Shown: positions 9,802 to 17,801, counted from the first letter of the stretch. The stretch: 64,000 bases of DNA from Paraburkholderia sp. CNPSo 3272 (GCF_024206495.1 NZ_JAMBPQ010000019.1:1-64000); one strand, 5' to 3'. The notes: generated by a model from the sequence alone, not told the origin. A program made the numbers and translations.

Positions 9802-10290
9802 TCATGTTTGGTCGTCGGTCGTTCGCTTTCTTACGCTCAGATGGGCGTCAACGCTTCCTCCTGCCGACGACGCGATGGCGAACGATGCAACGCACGCTGC
9901 TTTGCCAATGCACTCAACCGTCGAGAAGACTGCTATGGCAACGCAGCGCGTGTACTCGAGGGGTAATGCCGGTGCTATCGCGAACGCGCCCACGCCGCAG
10001 ATGAACGTGAAAACCTGACGGGCAAAGCGCAGGTTGGCGATGGCGGCGGTACCGATGAGGCCGAGCAGTACTTTCGACACCACCAAGGCGAGCAGACCGT
10101 TGGGATCGATCGAGCCGCCGAGTTCCAAAGGAAACTCGACTACCGCCCAGCTGCAGACAGCAATGACAAACGCGTTGTACAGCAGGTCACATTTTTGCGC
10201 GAACCGAACGGGATTTTTTTGAACACGTGCGGACAGAGCGTCCTTATAGTCTATCGAGTCGTTCATGTTGGCTGTCTTCTCGCAATCCAC
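9802..10290 (-). CDS. Small integral membrane protein, function unknown
   Basis: 162 residues. The GTG at 10290 is chosen because AGGAGG sits 7 bases upstream; the ATG at 10266 lacks a comparable site. Hydrophobic segments at about residues 38-60 (AFVIAVCSWAVVEFPLEL), 65-88 (LLALVVSKVLLGLIGTAAIA), 92-112 (VFTFICGVGAFAIAPALPL) and 117-142 (CVAIAVFSTVECIGKAACVASFAI) suggest four membrane helices. I do not recognise a family. It lies alone on the minus strand between the FixJ-like regulator and cyoA. Copy 3 of the intergenic element lies about 270 bases upstream of its start, in the orientation that points to it. Confidence 0.65.
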   Translation of the reverse strand: MDCEKTANMNDSIDYKDALSARVQKNPVRFAQKCDLLYNAFVIAVCSWAVVEFPLELGGSIDPNGLLALVVSKVLLGLIGTAAIANLRFARQVFTFICGVGAFAIAPALPLEYTRCVAIAVFSTVECIGKAACVASFAIASSAGGSVDAHLSVRKRTTDDQT

Positions 10291-10847
10291 TTGAAATCCT
10301 CCTCTTGGCGGGATACATGTCCATATCGCGCTCCCGCCATGGAGACAAACTACGTTCGATGGATGAAGCAGGCAATGCTTTTAAAGGGCGGAGCGCTCCC
10401 GCCACGGCGCTAGCGACACTGAACAGCGCATATGCATACGGCGGGCATCTACGGGGAATTGCCTCCTGCAGAGATGCCGCCATGTGTGGACGTCGGGGAA
10501 AATCTGCGTGTTGAGCGTCGGCTTGTGAACGAATTTATGGCATGCCCAATTCGGACGCAATGACACTTTGGATGAGGGGGAAGCGAAACTTGCTCCCGTC
10601 GATGCGGCGATGTCCCCACACCATTGTGCATTTGAGTCGCTCGCCGCCTTGCGCTTACCATCTCTCTGGAAGGCGACTTTCAGGACGACTTGCCAGGTAA
10701 TCACTGCGGCAACGCGGCTCGATGATTCGGTAGGCCGGGCAGGCACATCGAACGCGCTATCAAAATGACGTTCCTCTGTGGATCCTGCAGTCTTCCTTCG
10801 CCCCTTTCCATGCCCCTCACAGAGCGGCCATAGAGCAAGGTTCCCGT
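10291..10847. other. Divergent intergenic region before cyoA
   Basis: 557 bases between the leftward membrane-protein gene and rightward cyoA. No coding frame looks real. It must hold the cyo promoter and that of the small membrane protein, and it contains copy 3 of the intergenic element at about 10521-10639. Confidence 0.45.
10521..10639 (-). repeat. Copy 3 of the intergenic element
   Basis: Block A GACGCAATGACACTTTGG at 10554-10571 matches copy 1 at 16 of 18 bases. Block B CACACCATTGTGCATTTGAG starts at 10617, with the 11-base ACCATTGTGCA exact at 10620-10630. The 57-base spacing matches the other copies. The left flank shares only weak similarity (GGCTTGTGAACGA at ~10520, GGCATGCCC at ~10539), and the stem-loop seen in copies 1 and 2 is not preserved, so this is the most diverged copy. 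Confidence 0.55.
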
Positions 10848-11753
10848 ATGAGAGAGATCTGCCGGAAATTTTTTCGTTTTGGCGTACTAATCGTAGGACT
10901 GTCAAGCCTCGGTGGCTGCGGATGGGTGCTGCTCAACTCGAAGGGCAGTGTTGGGCTTCAGGAGCGTGACCTCATCGTCCTGTGCACCGGATTAATGCTA
11001 ATCGTGGTTTTGCCGGCGATCGTGCTGACCTTTGTCTTTGCATGGCAGTATCGGGCGGCGAACCACAAGGCGAGGTATATGCCAGAGTGGGCGCATTCCA
11101 CGCGGATCGAAGCCGTGGTCTGGGGTATCCCGATACTGATCATCGTCACACTCGCGACCATCGTGTGGAAATCGACGAACGCATTGGATCCGTACCGGCC
11201 GCTCGACGTGCCGGGCCAGCCCATCAACGTCGAAGTCATCGCCACCGACTGGAAGTGGATCTTCATCTATCCAGACCTCGGCATTGCCACAATCAATCAG
11301 CTGGTCTTCCCCGCACATCGCGAGGTGGCGTTCAGCATCACCTCGAACTCAACGATGGGGACGTTCTTCATTCCCCAACTTGGCGGCCAGATCTACGCGA
11401 TGGCGGGCATGCGAACCCAGCTGCACCTCATGGCAAATGAGGAGGGGAAGTTCCGTGGTATGTCGGGTAATTTCAACGGACCCGGCTTCTCCGACATGAA
11501 GTTCATTGCAACCGCCACCAGCGAGGATGACTTCCAGCGCTGGGTGAAGCAGGTCCAGACCTCACCTAACCGGCTCGATTTCAACACGTTCCAGAAAGTG
11601 GCAACGCCCAGCCAGGGAACCGCCGTAGTGCAATTCTCGCGGGTCCAGCCAGGTCTTTTCAGGGCTGTGATCGACCAGTTCGTTGCTCCGGGAGCGGATG
11701 CCGCGGCACATACGGCTCTCAACTTCAGCGCTTCGTCGAAAAGAGAGGAGTAA
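10848..11753 (+). CDS. cyoA: Cytochrome bo3 ubiquinol oxidase subunit II
   Basis: 301 residues. A lipoprotein-type signal (residues 1-25, LSSLGGC) is followed by two membrane helices (~35-60 and ~85-105) and a periplasmic cupredoxin-fold domain (VEVIATDWKWIFIYPDLGIATINQ, SNSTMGTFFIPQLGGQIYAMAGM). The Cys/His ligands of the CuA site are absent, as expected for a quinol rather than a cytochrome c oxidase. It begins a four-gene rightward operon, cyoABCD; cyoB starts 7 bases after its stop. No cyoE (heme O synthase) follows. Highest similarity expected to CyoA of other Burkholderiaceae, including the C-terminal COX aromatic-rich extension. Confidence 0.95.
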   Translation: MREICRKFFRFGVLIVGLSSLGGCGWVLLNSKGSVGLQERDLIVLCTGLMLIVVLPAIVLTFVFAWQYRAANHKARYMPEWAHSTRIEAVVWGIPILIIVTLATIVWKSTNALDPYRPLDVPGQPINVEVIATDWKWIFIYPDLGIATINQLVFPAHREVAFSITSNSTMGTFFIPQLGGQIYAMAGMRTQLHLMANEEGKFRGMSGNFNGPGFSDMKFIATATSEDDFQRWVKQVQTSPNRLDFNTFQKVATPSQGTAVVQFSRVQPGLFRAVIDQFVAPGADAAAHTALNFSASSKREE

Positions 11754-11760
11754 CCCATTC

Positions 11761-13758
11761 ATGTTCGGCAAATTGACATGGGCGGCCGTGCCATTGCACG
11801 AGCCCATCATCGCGGTCACCCTGGCGGGCATCGCGGTAGGTGGAGTGGCGGTTCTGGCCGCGATCACCTGGTTCCAAAAATGGGCGGTGCTCTGGGACGA
11901 CTGGATTACCACGGTTGACCATAAACGCATTGGCGTCATGTACATCTTCGTGGCAATCGTGATGCTGGTCCGCGGCTTTGCCGACGCCATCATGATGCGC
12001 ACGCAGCTTGCGCTCGCCGGGCCCGGGCACTCGGGCTACCTGCCGCCGCATCACTATGACCAGATCTTCACGGCGCACGGCGTGATCATGATCTTCTTCG
12101 CGGCTACGCCGTTCGTCGTGGGCCTGATGAACATTGCCGTGCCGCTTCAGATCGGGGCCCGTGACATGGCGTACCCCTACCTGAACGCCTTCAGCTTCTG
12201 GTTGTTCATCGTGGGTGTCGTGCTCGTCATGCTGTCGCTCGGCGTAGGCGAATTCGCGCAGACAGGTTGGGTCGCCTATCCACCGTTGTCGGACATAAAG
12301 TTCAGTCCGGGAGTGGGGGTGGACTACTACATATGGGCGCTACAGGCATCCGGTCTGGGAACGCTGTTGACGGGCGTGAACCTCTTCGTGACCATTCTCC
12401 GGATGCGCGCGCCGGGGATGACGCTGATGAAGATGCCGATCTTCACGTGGACGGTGTTCGTCACCAGTGTGATCATCATTGCCGCCTTCCCGATCCTGAC
12501 CGTCGCGCTGGCAGCGCTTGCGCTTGATCGCTACCTGGGCTTCCATTTTTATACGAATGAACTCGGTGGCAATCCGACCATGTACGTCAACCTTATATGG
12601 GCGTGGGGACACCCAGAGGTGTACATCCTCGTTCTCCCGTCGTTCGGGATTTTCTCCGAGGTTACCTCGACGTTCGCCCGCAAGAAGCTGTTCGGCTACA
12701 AGTCGATGGTGGGCGCGACGCTGGCAATCGGCGTCCTGTCGTTCCTCGTCTGGCTGCATCACTTCTTCACGATGGGTTCGGGCGCGGACGTCAACAGCTT
12801 CTTCGGTATTATGACGATGATCATCGCGGTTCCGACCGGCGTAAAGATCTTCACGTGGTTGTTCACGATATACCGCGGGCGCGTCGAGTTCTCGACGCCC
12901 ATGCTCTGGACACTGGCGTTCCTCGTGACGTTCACGATTGGTGGCATGACCGGCGTGCTGCTCGCGATTCCGGGGGCCGACTTCCTGCTTCACAACAGTC
13001 TGTTCCTCGTCGCCCACTTCCACAACACGGTCATCGCCGGTGGGTTGTTCGGCTATTTCGCCGGTTTGAACTACTGGTTCCCGAAGGCCTTCGGCTTCAG
13101 GCTCAATGAACGTCTAGGCAAGTATTCGTTCTGGTGCTGGGTCATCGGTTTTTATCTCGCATTCATGCCGCTTTACATGCTCGGCTTCATGGGCATGACC
13201 CGGCGCATCAATCACTACGATAACCCGGCGTGGACACCGTATCTCCAGGTCGCATGGGTGGGTGCGGTCTTCATCCTTGCGGGGATCGGCTTCCTCATCG
13301 CGCAGATTGTCGTCAGTATCCGCGAGCGCCAGCAGAATCTCGATGTCACCGGCGATCCGTGGAATGCGCGCACGCTGGAGTGGTCGACGCCGTCGCCGCC
13401 GCCGTTCTACAACTTCGCCGTGGTGCCGCACGTGGATGCTGTCGATGCCTTCCACGAGGCGAAGAAGCGCGGACTACCGCCGCGCCCGACCCAATACGAG
13501 CCGGTTCATATGCCGCGCAGCACCGGTATGCCGTTCATCCAGAGCGTATTCGTCCTTTTGCTGTGCTTCGCGCTGATCTGGCACATCTGGTGGCTCGCGG
13601 GTGCAAGCTTCGTTACCACGATCGCGCTGGTGATCGTCCGCTCCTACAACGACGATACCGGTTACTACGTTCCGGGCGATGAAGTCGCGCGGATCGAACA
13701 AGCGCGCCTCGCTCCCATGACACGAGATCTGAAACATGTCGACGCACTCGCTGACTGA
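11761..13758 (+). CDS. cyoB: Cytochrome bo3 ubiquinol oxidase subunit I
   Basis: 665 residues from the ATG at 11761 (the frame is open further upstream, inside cyoA). Heme-copper oxidase catalytic subunit with about 15 membrane helices. Visible hallmarks: HGVIMIFFAATPFVVGLMN carrying a low-spin heme His near residue 105; WAWGHPEVYILVLPSFG around residue 280 with the CuB His and the Tyr of the His-Tyr crosslink; the CuB His pair in LHHFF; and FLVAHFHNTVIAGGLFG with the two heme ligands near residue 420. Reduces O2 to water with quinol electrons and pumps protons across the inner membrane. Its end overlaps cyoC by 23 bases. Confidence 0.97.
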   Translation: MFGKLTWAAVPLHEPIIAVTLAGIAVGGVAVLAAITWFQKWAVLWDDWITTVDHKRIGVMYIFVAIVMLVRGFADAIMMRTQLALAGPGHSGYLPPHHYDQIFTAHGVIMIFFAATPFVVGLMNIAVPLQIGARDMAYPYLNAFSFWLFIVGVVLVMLSLGVGEFAQTGWVAYPPLSDIKFSPGVGVDYYIWALQASGLGTLLTGVNLFVTILRMRAPGMTLMKMPIFTWTVFVTSVIIIAAFPILTVALAALALDRYLGFHFYTNELGGNPTMYVNLIWAWGHPEVYILVLPSFGIFSEVTSTFARKKLFGYKSMVGATLAIGVLSFLVWLHHFFTMGSGADVNSFFGIMTMIIAVPTGVKIFTWLFTIYRGRVEFSTPMLWTLAFLVTFTIGGMTGVLLAIPGADFLLHNSLFLVAHFHNTVIAGGLFGYFAGLNYWFPKAFGFRLNERLGKYSFWCWVIGFYLAFMPLYMLGFMGMTRRINHYDNPAWTPYLQVAWVGAVFILAGIGFLIAQIVVSIRERQQNLDVTGDPWNARTLEWSTPSPPPFYNFAVVPHVDAVDAFHEAKKRGLPPRPTQYEPVHMPRSTGMPFIQSVFVLLLCFALIWHIWWLAGASFVTTIALVIVRSYNDDTGYYVPGDEVARIEQARLAPMTRDLKHVDALAD

Positions 13759-14392
13759 AACAACCATGCCCGCGAACGCGAACGCGAACGCGAACGCGAA
13801 CGCGAACGCGAACGCGAACGCCCATGACGGCCACGACGCGGGCTCGCGCAAGGTGTTGGGCCTGTGGATCTACCTGATGTCCGACTGCATCCTGTTCGGT
13901 TCGCTGTTCGCGTCGTACGCGGTATTGAGCGGTGCGTTTGCAGGCGGGCCCGGTCCGAAGGACATCTTCGAGCTGCCATACGTGCTGGCCGAGACGTTCA
14001 TGCTGCTGCTTTCCAGCATCACCTGCGGCTACTCGATGCTTGCCGTGCACCGGCGCGATCAGGGCGCCGTGCTACGGTGGCTGAGCCTGACCTTCATTCT
14101 TGGCGCCGTCTTCATCGGCATGGAGATACATGAGTTCCGTCACCTGATCTCGCTCGGCTTCGGGCCGCAGCGCAGCGGCTTCCTGTCAGGCTTCTTCGCG
14201 CTTGTCGGCACGCACGGACTGCACGTCGCATCCGGCCTGCTCTGGATGGCGGTGGTTCTGCATCAGGCGGCGACTAGAGGACTGACGCCCACGAATGTGA
14301 CACGGCTGTCGTGCCTGAGCCTTTTCTGGCACTTTCTGGATCTGGTCTGGATCTGCGTATTCACGATTGTCTATCTCATCGGAGCATTCTGA
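13736..14392 (+). CDS. cyoC: Cytochrome bo3 ubiquinol oxidase subunit III
   Basis: 218 residues, five membrane helices expected (LGLWIYLMSDCILFGSLFASYAV, ... GLHVASGLLWMAVVL). The start at 13736 overlaps the end of cyoB; an in-frame ATG at 13766 is an alternative. Immediately after that second ATG come eight perfect copies of the hexamer GCGAAC (13772-13819), encoding an Ala-Asn dipeptide run before HDGHD and the first helix. This low-complexity N-terminal tail is not a feature of the family and is probably variable in length. Subunit III stabilises the oxidase core. cyoD follows after 2 bases. Confidence 0.95.
   Translation: MSTHSLTETTMPANANANANANANANANAHDGHDAGSRKVLGLWIYLMSDCILFGSLFASYAVLSGAFAGGPGPKDIFELPYVLAETFMLLLSSITCGYSMLAVHRRDQGAVLRWLSLTFILGAVFIGMEIHEFRHLISLGFGPQRSGFLSGFFALVGTHGLHVASGLLWMAVVLHQAATRGLTPTNVTRLSCLSLFWHFLDLVWICVFTIVYLIGAF
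13772..13819 (+). repeat. Hexanucleotide microsatellite (GCGAAC)x8 inside cyoC
   Basis: Eight perfect tandem GCGAAC units, coding for alternating Ala and Asn in the cytoplasmic tail of CyoC. Because the unit is six bases, copy-number change by slippage would lengthen or shorten the tail without shifting the frame. It sits directly behind one of the two candidate start codons (13766). Confidence 0.95.
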
Positions 14393-14394
14393 CC

Positions 14395-14727
14395 ATGGCA
14401 AACCATGCGACTACCCGCGCCGGGCAAGCGCCCGGCAGCGCGAAGTCCTACAACACGGGCTTTACCCTCTCGATCGTCCTGACGGTCATCCCGTTCGCGC
14501 TAGTCATGCATCCGGTGCTGCCGCGCGCGACGACGCTGCTTGTGGCCGTGATATTCGCGGTCGTGCAAGTCGTGGCGCATCTTGTGTACTTTCTGCACAT
14601 GGGCCGTTCGTCGGAGGGCGGCTGGAACCTGATCAGCTTCGTGTTCACGCTTGTGATCCTGTTTATCGTCGTGGCGCTCTCGGTCTGGATCATCTCCAGT
14701 ATGCACTTCAACATGATGATCCATTGA
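14395..14727 (+). CDS. cyoD: Cytochrome bo3 ubiquinol oxidase subunit IV
   Basis: 110 residues from the ATG at 14395, two bases after the cyoC stop. Three membrane helices (~22-42, ~47-68, ~82-104) and the family pattern GFTLSIVLTVIPFALVM ... VAHLVYFLHMGRSSEGGWNL. Small accessory subunit needed for assembly of the oxidase. Last gene of the operon: there is no cyoE or SURF1-like gene after it, so heme O synthase must be encoded elsewhere. Confidence 0.93.
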   Translation: MANHATTRAGQAPGSAKSYNTGFTLSIVLTVIPFALVMHPVLPRATTLLVAVIFAVVQVVAHLVYFLHMGRSSEGGWNLISFVFTLVILFIVVALSVWIISSMHFNMMIH

Positions 14728-15030
14728 TTCATGGCGTGCGTACCTCCAAAGGATCGTGCGGCTGCAGCCGTTGCTTCGCATTGCCACATAGTCCGACGAG
14801 CGTTGGGGCGCACGCCGCTGGACACTACGGGTATCCAAAGACAAGCCGGATCACGTCGCCCCGGAAGTCGTTTAGCTTTCCTTAGTTCCGGCTGGTATCG
14901 CGCGATGGAATTTGCCCGGGCGCCTCGTCGACAGGTCAACGTCGTACAGCCTCTATGAGCTTGTTTTTGCCGCACTCCCAGAACGCGAGCAGGGGCACCG
15001 CCTGTCGTTAGTGCGATAAACGATCCGTTT
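14728..15030. other. Convergent intergenic region
   Basis: 303 bases between the end of cyoD and the end of the leftward thioredoxin-like gene. No coding frame or clear rho-independent terminator seen. Confidence 0.4.
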
Positions 15031-15756
15031 CTATAGCTGCTGGCCGGGGATTGTATTCCACGGGCAATAGCAGCCGACTGCCACTATTGGTGAGGGTTCG
15101 ACGTGTTGCCCGGCAACAAGCCTATCCAGGATCGGCTCCACAAAACTGTTGGCCGAGCTGCAGACAAGGCCGTTGCTGTAGGGTCCCGCGTAGGCAAGTT
15201 TTCCGTCCGCGGCCCAGATGGCGATCGCGGGGCTGGCTGCTATATGCTCCATTCCCTGGATTTCCGATAACGCTTTGAGCTTGCCTCGCAGGAAGGTTGG
15301 TAACTCGCCGCGAGTACCGGGCTTGCGCACGCTGTAGAAGTCAATATTCGCGCCTCTGAACATCGTGATGAGATAGTTCAAGTGGGCGTCGGTATTCTCG
15401 TTACAGCTTGCGCAGTCAGGGTCCCAGAAGTGCACGACACGAATGCGTCCGGTATTGCCTACCAGGTTCGAGGGTAGACGCAGGTCGGAGTCTTGAAAGA
15501 GAACAGCGTGATTCGAGTAATCGGTCGATCCACCGACGCCGAAGTATCGGAACAGTGCGAGGCCGGTTCCGATCAGAATGCATATGCAGGTACAGAGAAA
15601 CAGGATGACCGGGCGGCGACGCAGCAGGGGAATGTTTGATTGAGGGCTGGCCTCGTCGTTGGCTGGAGACATGTGGCGAGAGAAGGGGTGTTGACGCTTG
15701 GGATCGGCGACGGCGCCCACCATAGACCGTGTGGTCGCCGGGTCGATGCCGCTCAC
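15031..15756 (-). CDS. Membrane-anchored thioredoxin-like protein (DUF6436-type)
   Basis: Up to 241 residues. One membrane segment (PVILFLCTCICILIGTGLAL, ~49-70) is followed by a periplasmic domain with a thioredoxin-like motif, VVHFWDPDCASCNENTDAH, whose CASC is a CxxC redox pair, then SPAIAIWAADGKLAYAGPYSNG, which fits the later strands of that fold. This arrangement matches the DUF6436 family as I remember it. Likely a periplasmic thiol oxidoreductase; its position beside cyoABCD would fit respiratory copper or cysteine handling, but that is inference. The start is uncertain: the GTG at 15756 lies inside the conserved intergenic element, and ATGs at 15723 and 15672 are alternatives; none has a good ribosome-binding site. 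Confidence 0.75.
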   Translation of the reverse strand: MSGIDPATTRSMVGAVADPKRQHPFSRHMSPANDEASPQSNIPLLRRRPVILFLCTCICILIGTGLALFRYFGVGGSTDYSNHAVLFQDSDLRLPSNLVGNTGRIRVVHFWDPDCASCNENTDAHLNYLITMFRGANIDFYSVRKPGTRGELPTFLRGKLKALSEIQGMEHIAASPAIAIWAADGKLAYAGPYSNGLVCSSANSFVEPILDRLVAGQHVEPSPIVAVGCYCPWNTIPGQQL

Positions 15757-15891
15757 TAAGCGCAGGAAGGCTTACGCCTGCGAGTGAATATAAGGCAGTC
15801 CATGCGTAGTCGCTATTACACTTTGGATTACATATGAACTGACACTCGTACCTCGGTACGAAGTTTCGATAAACCATTGTGCAATGGACCG
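15754..15891 (-). repeat. Copy 2 of the intergenic element
   Basis: Block A, GTCGCTATTACACTTTGG at 15808-15825; block B, TAAACCATTGTGCAATGGACCG at 15870-15891, which contains the near-palindrome CCATTGTGCAATGG. Between them is a stem-loop (TCGTACC TC GGTACGA, 15847-15862), whereas copy 1 has a different, weaker inverted repeat at the same place. Left of block A, AGGAAGGCTTACGCCTGCGAG matches copy 1 closely. Copy 2 lies between the thioredoxin-like gene (leftward) and the DUF3331 gene (rightward) and touches the annotated start of the former. Confidence 0.65.
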
Positions 15892-16115
15892 ACTCACCTC
15901 TTGCAACGTAGAGTCGCTGTCATGTCACGCTGTCCACTGAAGGCATTGTGTGCGTGTGACTTTCGCGTTCATGCGGGTCCAGATTGGCCTCGTGTTCCCG
16001 GCGTTAATCGGCTCCAACCTGTACCAACACGCGATTTCCCGCTGCGGGGTGATTGGCAGGACCCATGCGGGAGGGCACGCGAATCAGCTAACCGGCTTAA
16101 TTCATGGAGCATCCA
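15892..16115. promoter_or_regulatory. Upstream region of the DUF3331 gene
   Basis: 224 bases between the intergenic element and the DUF3331 start. Expected to hold that gene's promoter; a GGAG 8 bases before the ATG at 16116 is the ribosome-binding site. I could not assign -35/-10 boxes with confidence. Confidence 0.3.
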
Positions 16116-16496
16116 ATGAGGACGAGAGAGTACGCTGCAGAAGACGTTGCACGAGTCCGGGTCGAAATTCTCGAACACTTTGAAAACACACTTCTTATCC
16201 GCTGGGTGGAGCCGGGGCGATGCCACTATGGCGAGCAGCGTTGGCGTCGGCGTACCGCGAGGGTGTCGGGAGTGTGCGTTGTGTCGAAACGAGCAATTAG
16301 ACGCGGAGACGCCGTATTTCGCCCCGCCGAGCGGCCCGTCCCGCCTAACGGATCGGCAATGATCTCCGTGGAGGCGTTCACGCTATTCGATATGGCACCG
16401 AGAGAATCCCGGCTGGCGCGCGAACGCCGGCGACTGCCTCGCCAACCTCAATGTGAGGCCGCGGTGGGTGGGGAAGAGTCTATCGAGCGGGTGTAG
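16116..16496 (+). CDS. DUF3331 domain-containing protein
   Basis: 126 residues. The core VRVEILEHFENTLLIRWVEPGRCHYGEQRWRR ... GVCVVSKRAIRRGDAVFRPAERPVPPNGSAMI (~12-90) matches the DUF3331 pattern common in Burkholderia, Paraburkholderia and Caballeronia: an RW(x) motif, a tyrosine/WRR block, a Cys followed by S-x-x-x-IRRGDAVFRP. Function is unknown; the C-S-G/K-x-IRRGD block resembles a zinc-ribbon-like turn but has too few cysteines here to claim metal binding. The ATG at 16116 is preferred to that at 16104 because of a GGAG 7-8 bases upstream. The C-terminal 35 residues are Arg-rich and not clearly conserved. Confidence 0.75.
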   Translation: MRTREYAAEDVARVRVEILEHFENTLLIRWVEPGRCHYGEQRWRRRTARVSGVCVVSKRAIRRGDAVFRPAERPVPPNGSAMISVEAFTLFDMAPRESRLARERRRLPRQPQCEAAVGGEESIERV

Positions 16497-16532
16497 CCGG
16501 CGCGAGACTTCGCAGCGTAAGAGCCAACTCAA

Positions 16533-16548
16533 CGGGATCCGGATCCCG
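16533..16548. other. Perfect 16-base palindrome
   Basis: CGGGATCCGGATCCCG is identical to its reverse complement and is followed nine bases later by a further TGATCCGGATG. It sits 68 bases upstream of the next gene's start (16616). It could be an operator for a dimeric regulator or part of a weak terminator for the DUF3331 gene; there is no T-run. Confidence 0.35.
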
Positions 16549-16615
16549 CGTGTGATCCGGATGAACTTCTGCAGATCCAACGCTGCGCCGCAGCACCGTT
16601 TCCTGGAGACTCGCA

Positions 16616-17059
16616 TTGCGACACGGGAAAGCCTCTCTTGTGCTCCGACGTGTTGTTGTCGGTTTCGCCATCGTCTCGACTGTGAGTCACGCAAAAGAGA
16701 TTGGTGGCAGGCTGGACTGCCATATCGGAGCCCATGACTTCATTGAGCAGTTGGTCGAAGAAAAGGAAATCGATCCAGTACCGATGGAAGTGGCGAGCAA
16801 CTCGGTCAACGCGTATCGACTGAGGCCGAATCAGAACTTGACCGCACTCGGCTTCAAAGTCCGGGCTGTCTTTGGCTTTTCGCCGAACGATGAGATGTTC
16901 GCAGAGAGCGGCGGAGGTGATGTGTCCCACCCGGTCTATGGCGTTGTCGTCATGGCAGGGAAAGAGGCGGTTAGCGACCGCATTCGCGAAACTGGAAGCC
17001 CGGCGACAGTGAAGGAGGTCATGCCACTCGTCCTGTCGGCCGTCGTGTGTGAAAGATAG
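16616..17059 (+). CDS. Small exported protein, function unknown
   Basis: 147 residues starting at TTG 16616, supported by GGAG with 7-base spacing. The first ~27 residues (LRHGKASLVLRRVVVGFAIVSTVSHA) form a signal peptide with an SHA cleavage site. The mature part begins KEIGGRLDCHIGAHDFIEQLVEEKEID and includes VPMEVASNSVNAYR and FGFSPNDEMF; one cysteine only. I recognise no domain. Composition and the GGGDVSHPVYGVVVMAG stretch look like a genuine secreted protein of the Burkholderiaceae. It stands alone after the DUF3331 gene. A short protein-like frame follows after a frame change (17074-17206), see the next entry. Confidence 0.6.
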   Translation: MRHGKASLVLRRVVVGFAIVSTVSHAKEIGGRLDCHIGAHDFIEQLVEEKEIDPVPMEVASNSVNAYRLRPNQNLTALGFKVRAVFGFSPNDEMFAESGGGDVSHPVYGVVVMAGKEAVSDRIRETGSPATVKEVMPLVLSAVVCER

Positions 17060-17801
17060 CTTGCCTTCGACCACACGTCACCCCTCAACCCGTTTGCGCT
17101 GTGCAGTCGAAAGGTTGTATGGCACTCGAAGGTCAATGCCGTTCCCCCTTCGTATGAAACCGAATTTCGTGCTGACCTGCTCAACGACCCGCTTACGGGA
17201 TTGCGACCGAGATAGTCGTTGACTTTGCGATACTGCCCGCCGTAAGGATACTGTAACTACAGCTCGCGCTCTGATGTCTTGAATGTCGACGGAGTGAAGA
17301 CTCTCGCGTGGGATCGGCTGCCCGAACCGAACCCACGTCCGGCGTGAATGGCAGGACGGGACCGGACGCGCTGGTTGCTGCCGAAGCCCTGATCAACGAC
17401 GATCAGTGCCGCGTGCAGTAACCTCTTCAACGCGAGCCCGGGTTCCAGGGGCGACCATCCCAGGCACATACATGGCGATTTTCTACAAGCCTGCATGAGT
17501 AAAAACGCCTGACGGGGCGACAGGGTGCCGGGCGCGGGTGGGTCCGCGAAGAGGTCCTCCGTCACCCACCACTCCTTTTGCATGCCGGTCGCGCTTAGGT
17601 TTCCCGGATATCCACCCAGCGCCCCCCGCTGACTGCCAGCTGCGGGTACGCGTTTTGCTGTCGGGCGGATTGCGCTCCCCGTGCGTCCCAATCTTTCATT
17701 TCGCCCTGGCCCGCGGTCGCTCAAGAGCGGCCCGGGATCCCGTCGACTGGATCTGGACCGGCGGCGTCGGCTTCCCCTCTTTCATGGGCTTGAGGTGAAT
17801 A
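17060..17801. other. Gene-poor stretch with a possible decayed coding fragment
   Basis: 742 bases without a convincing gene. On the plus strand, 17074-17206 translates to a protein-like segment (FDHTSPLNPFALCSRKVVWHSKVN... then a stop), with no start codon or ribosome-binding site; it may be the remains of a gene or a chance frame. On the minus strand a 155-codon open frame covers 17257-17724, but its composition (Arg/Pro/Gly-rich) is that of an antisense frame. GAGGTGA just before 17802 is the ribosome-binding site of the large kinase gene. Confidence 0.35.

Noticed and set aside
15892..16115. Short plus-strand frames upstream of the DUF3331 gene
   Set aside because: Each overlaps the start of the DUF3331 gene in another frame, is under 80 codons and has no recognisable product.
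17257..17724. A 155-codon minus-strand open frame
   Set aside because: Low-complexity Arg/Gly/Pro composition, no ribosome-binding site at its possible starts, no family resemblance. Kept only as a remark in the intergenic entry.
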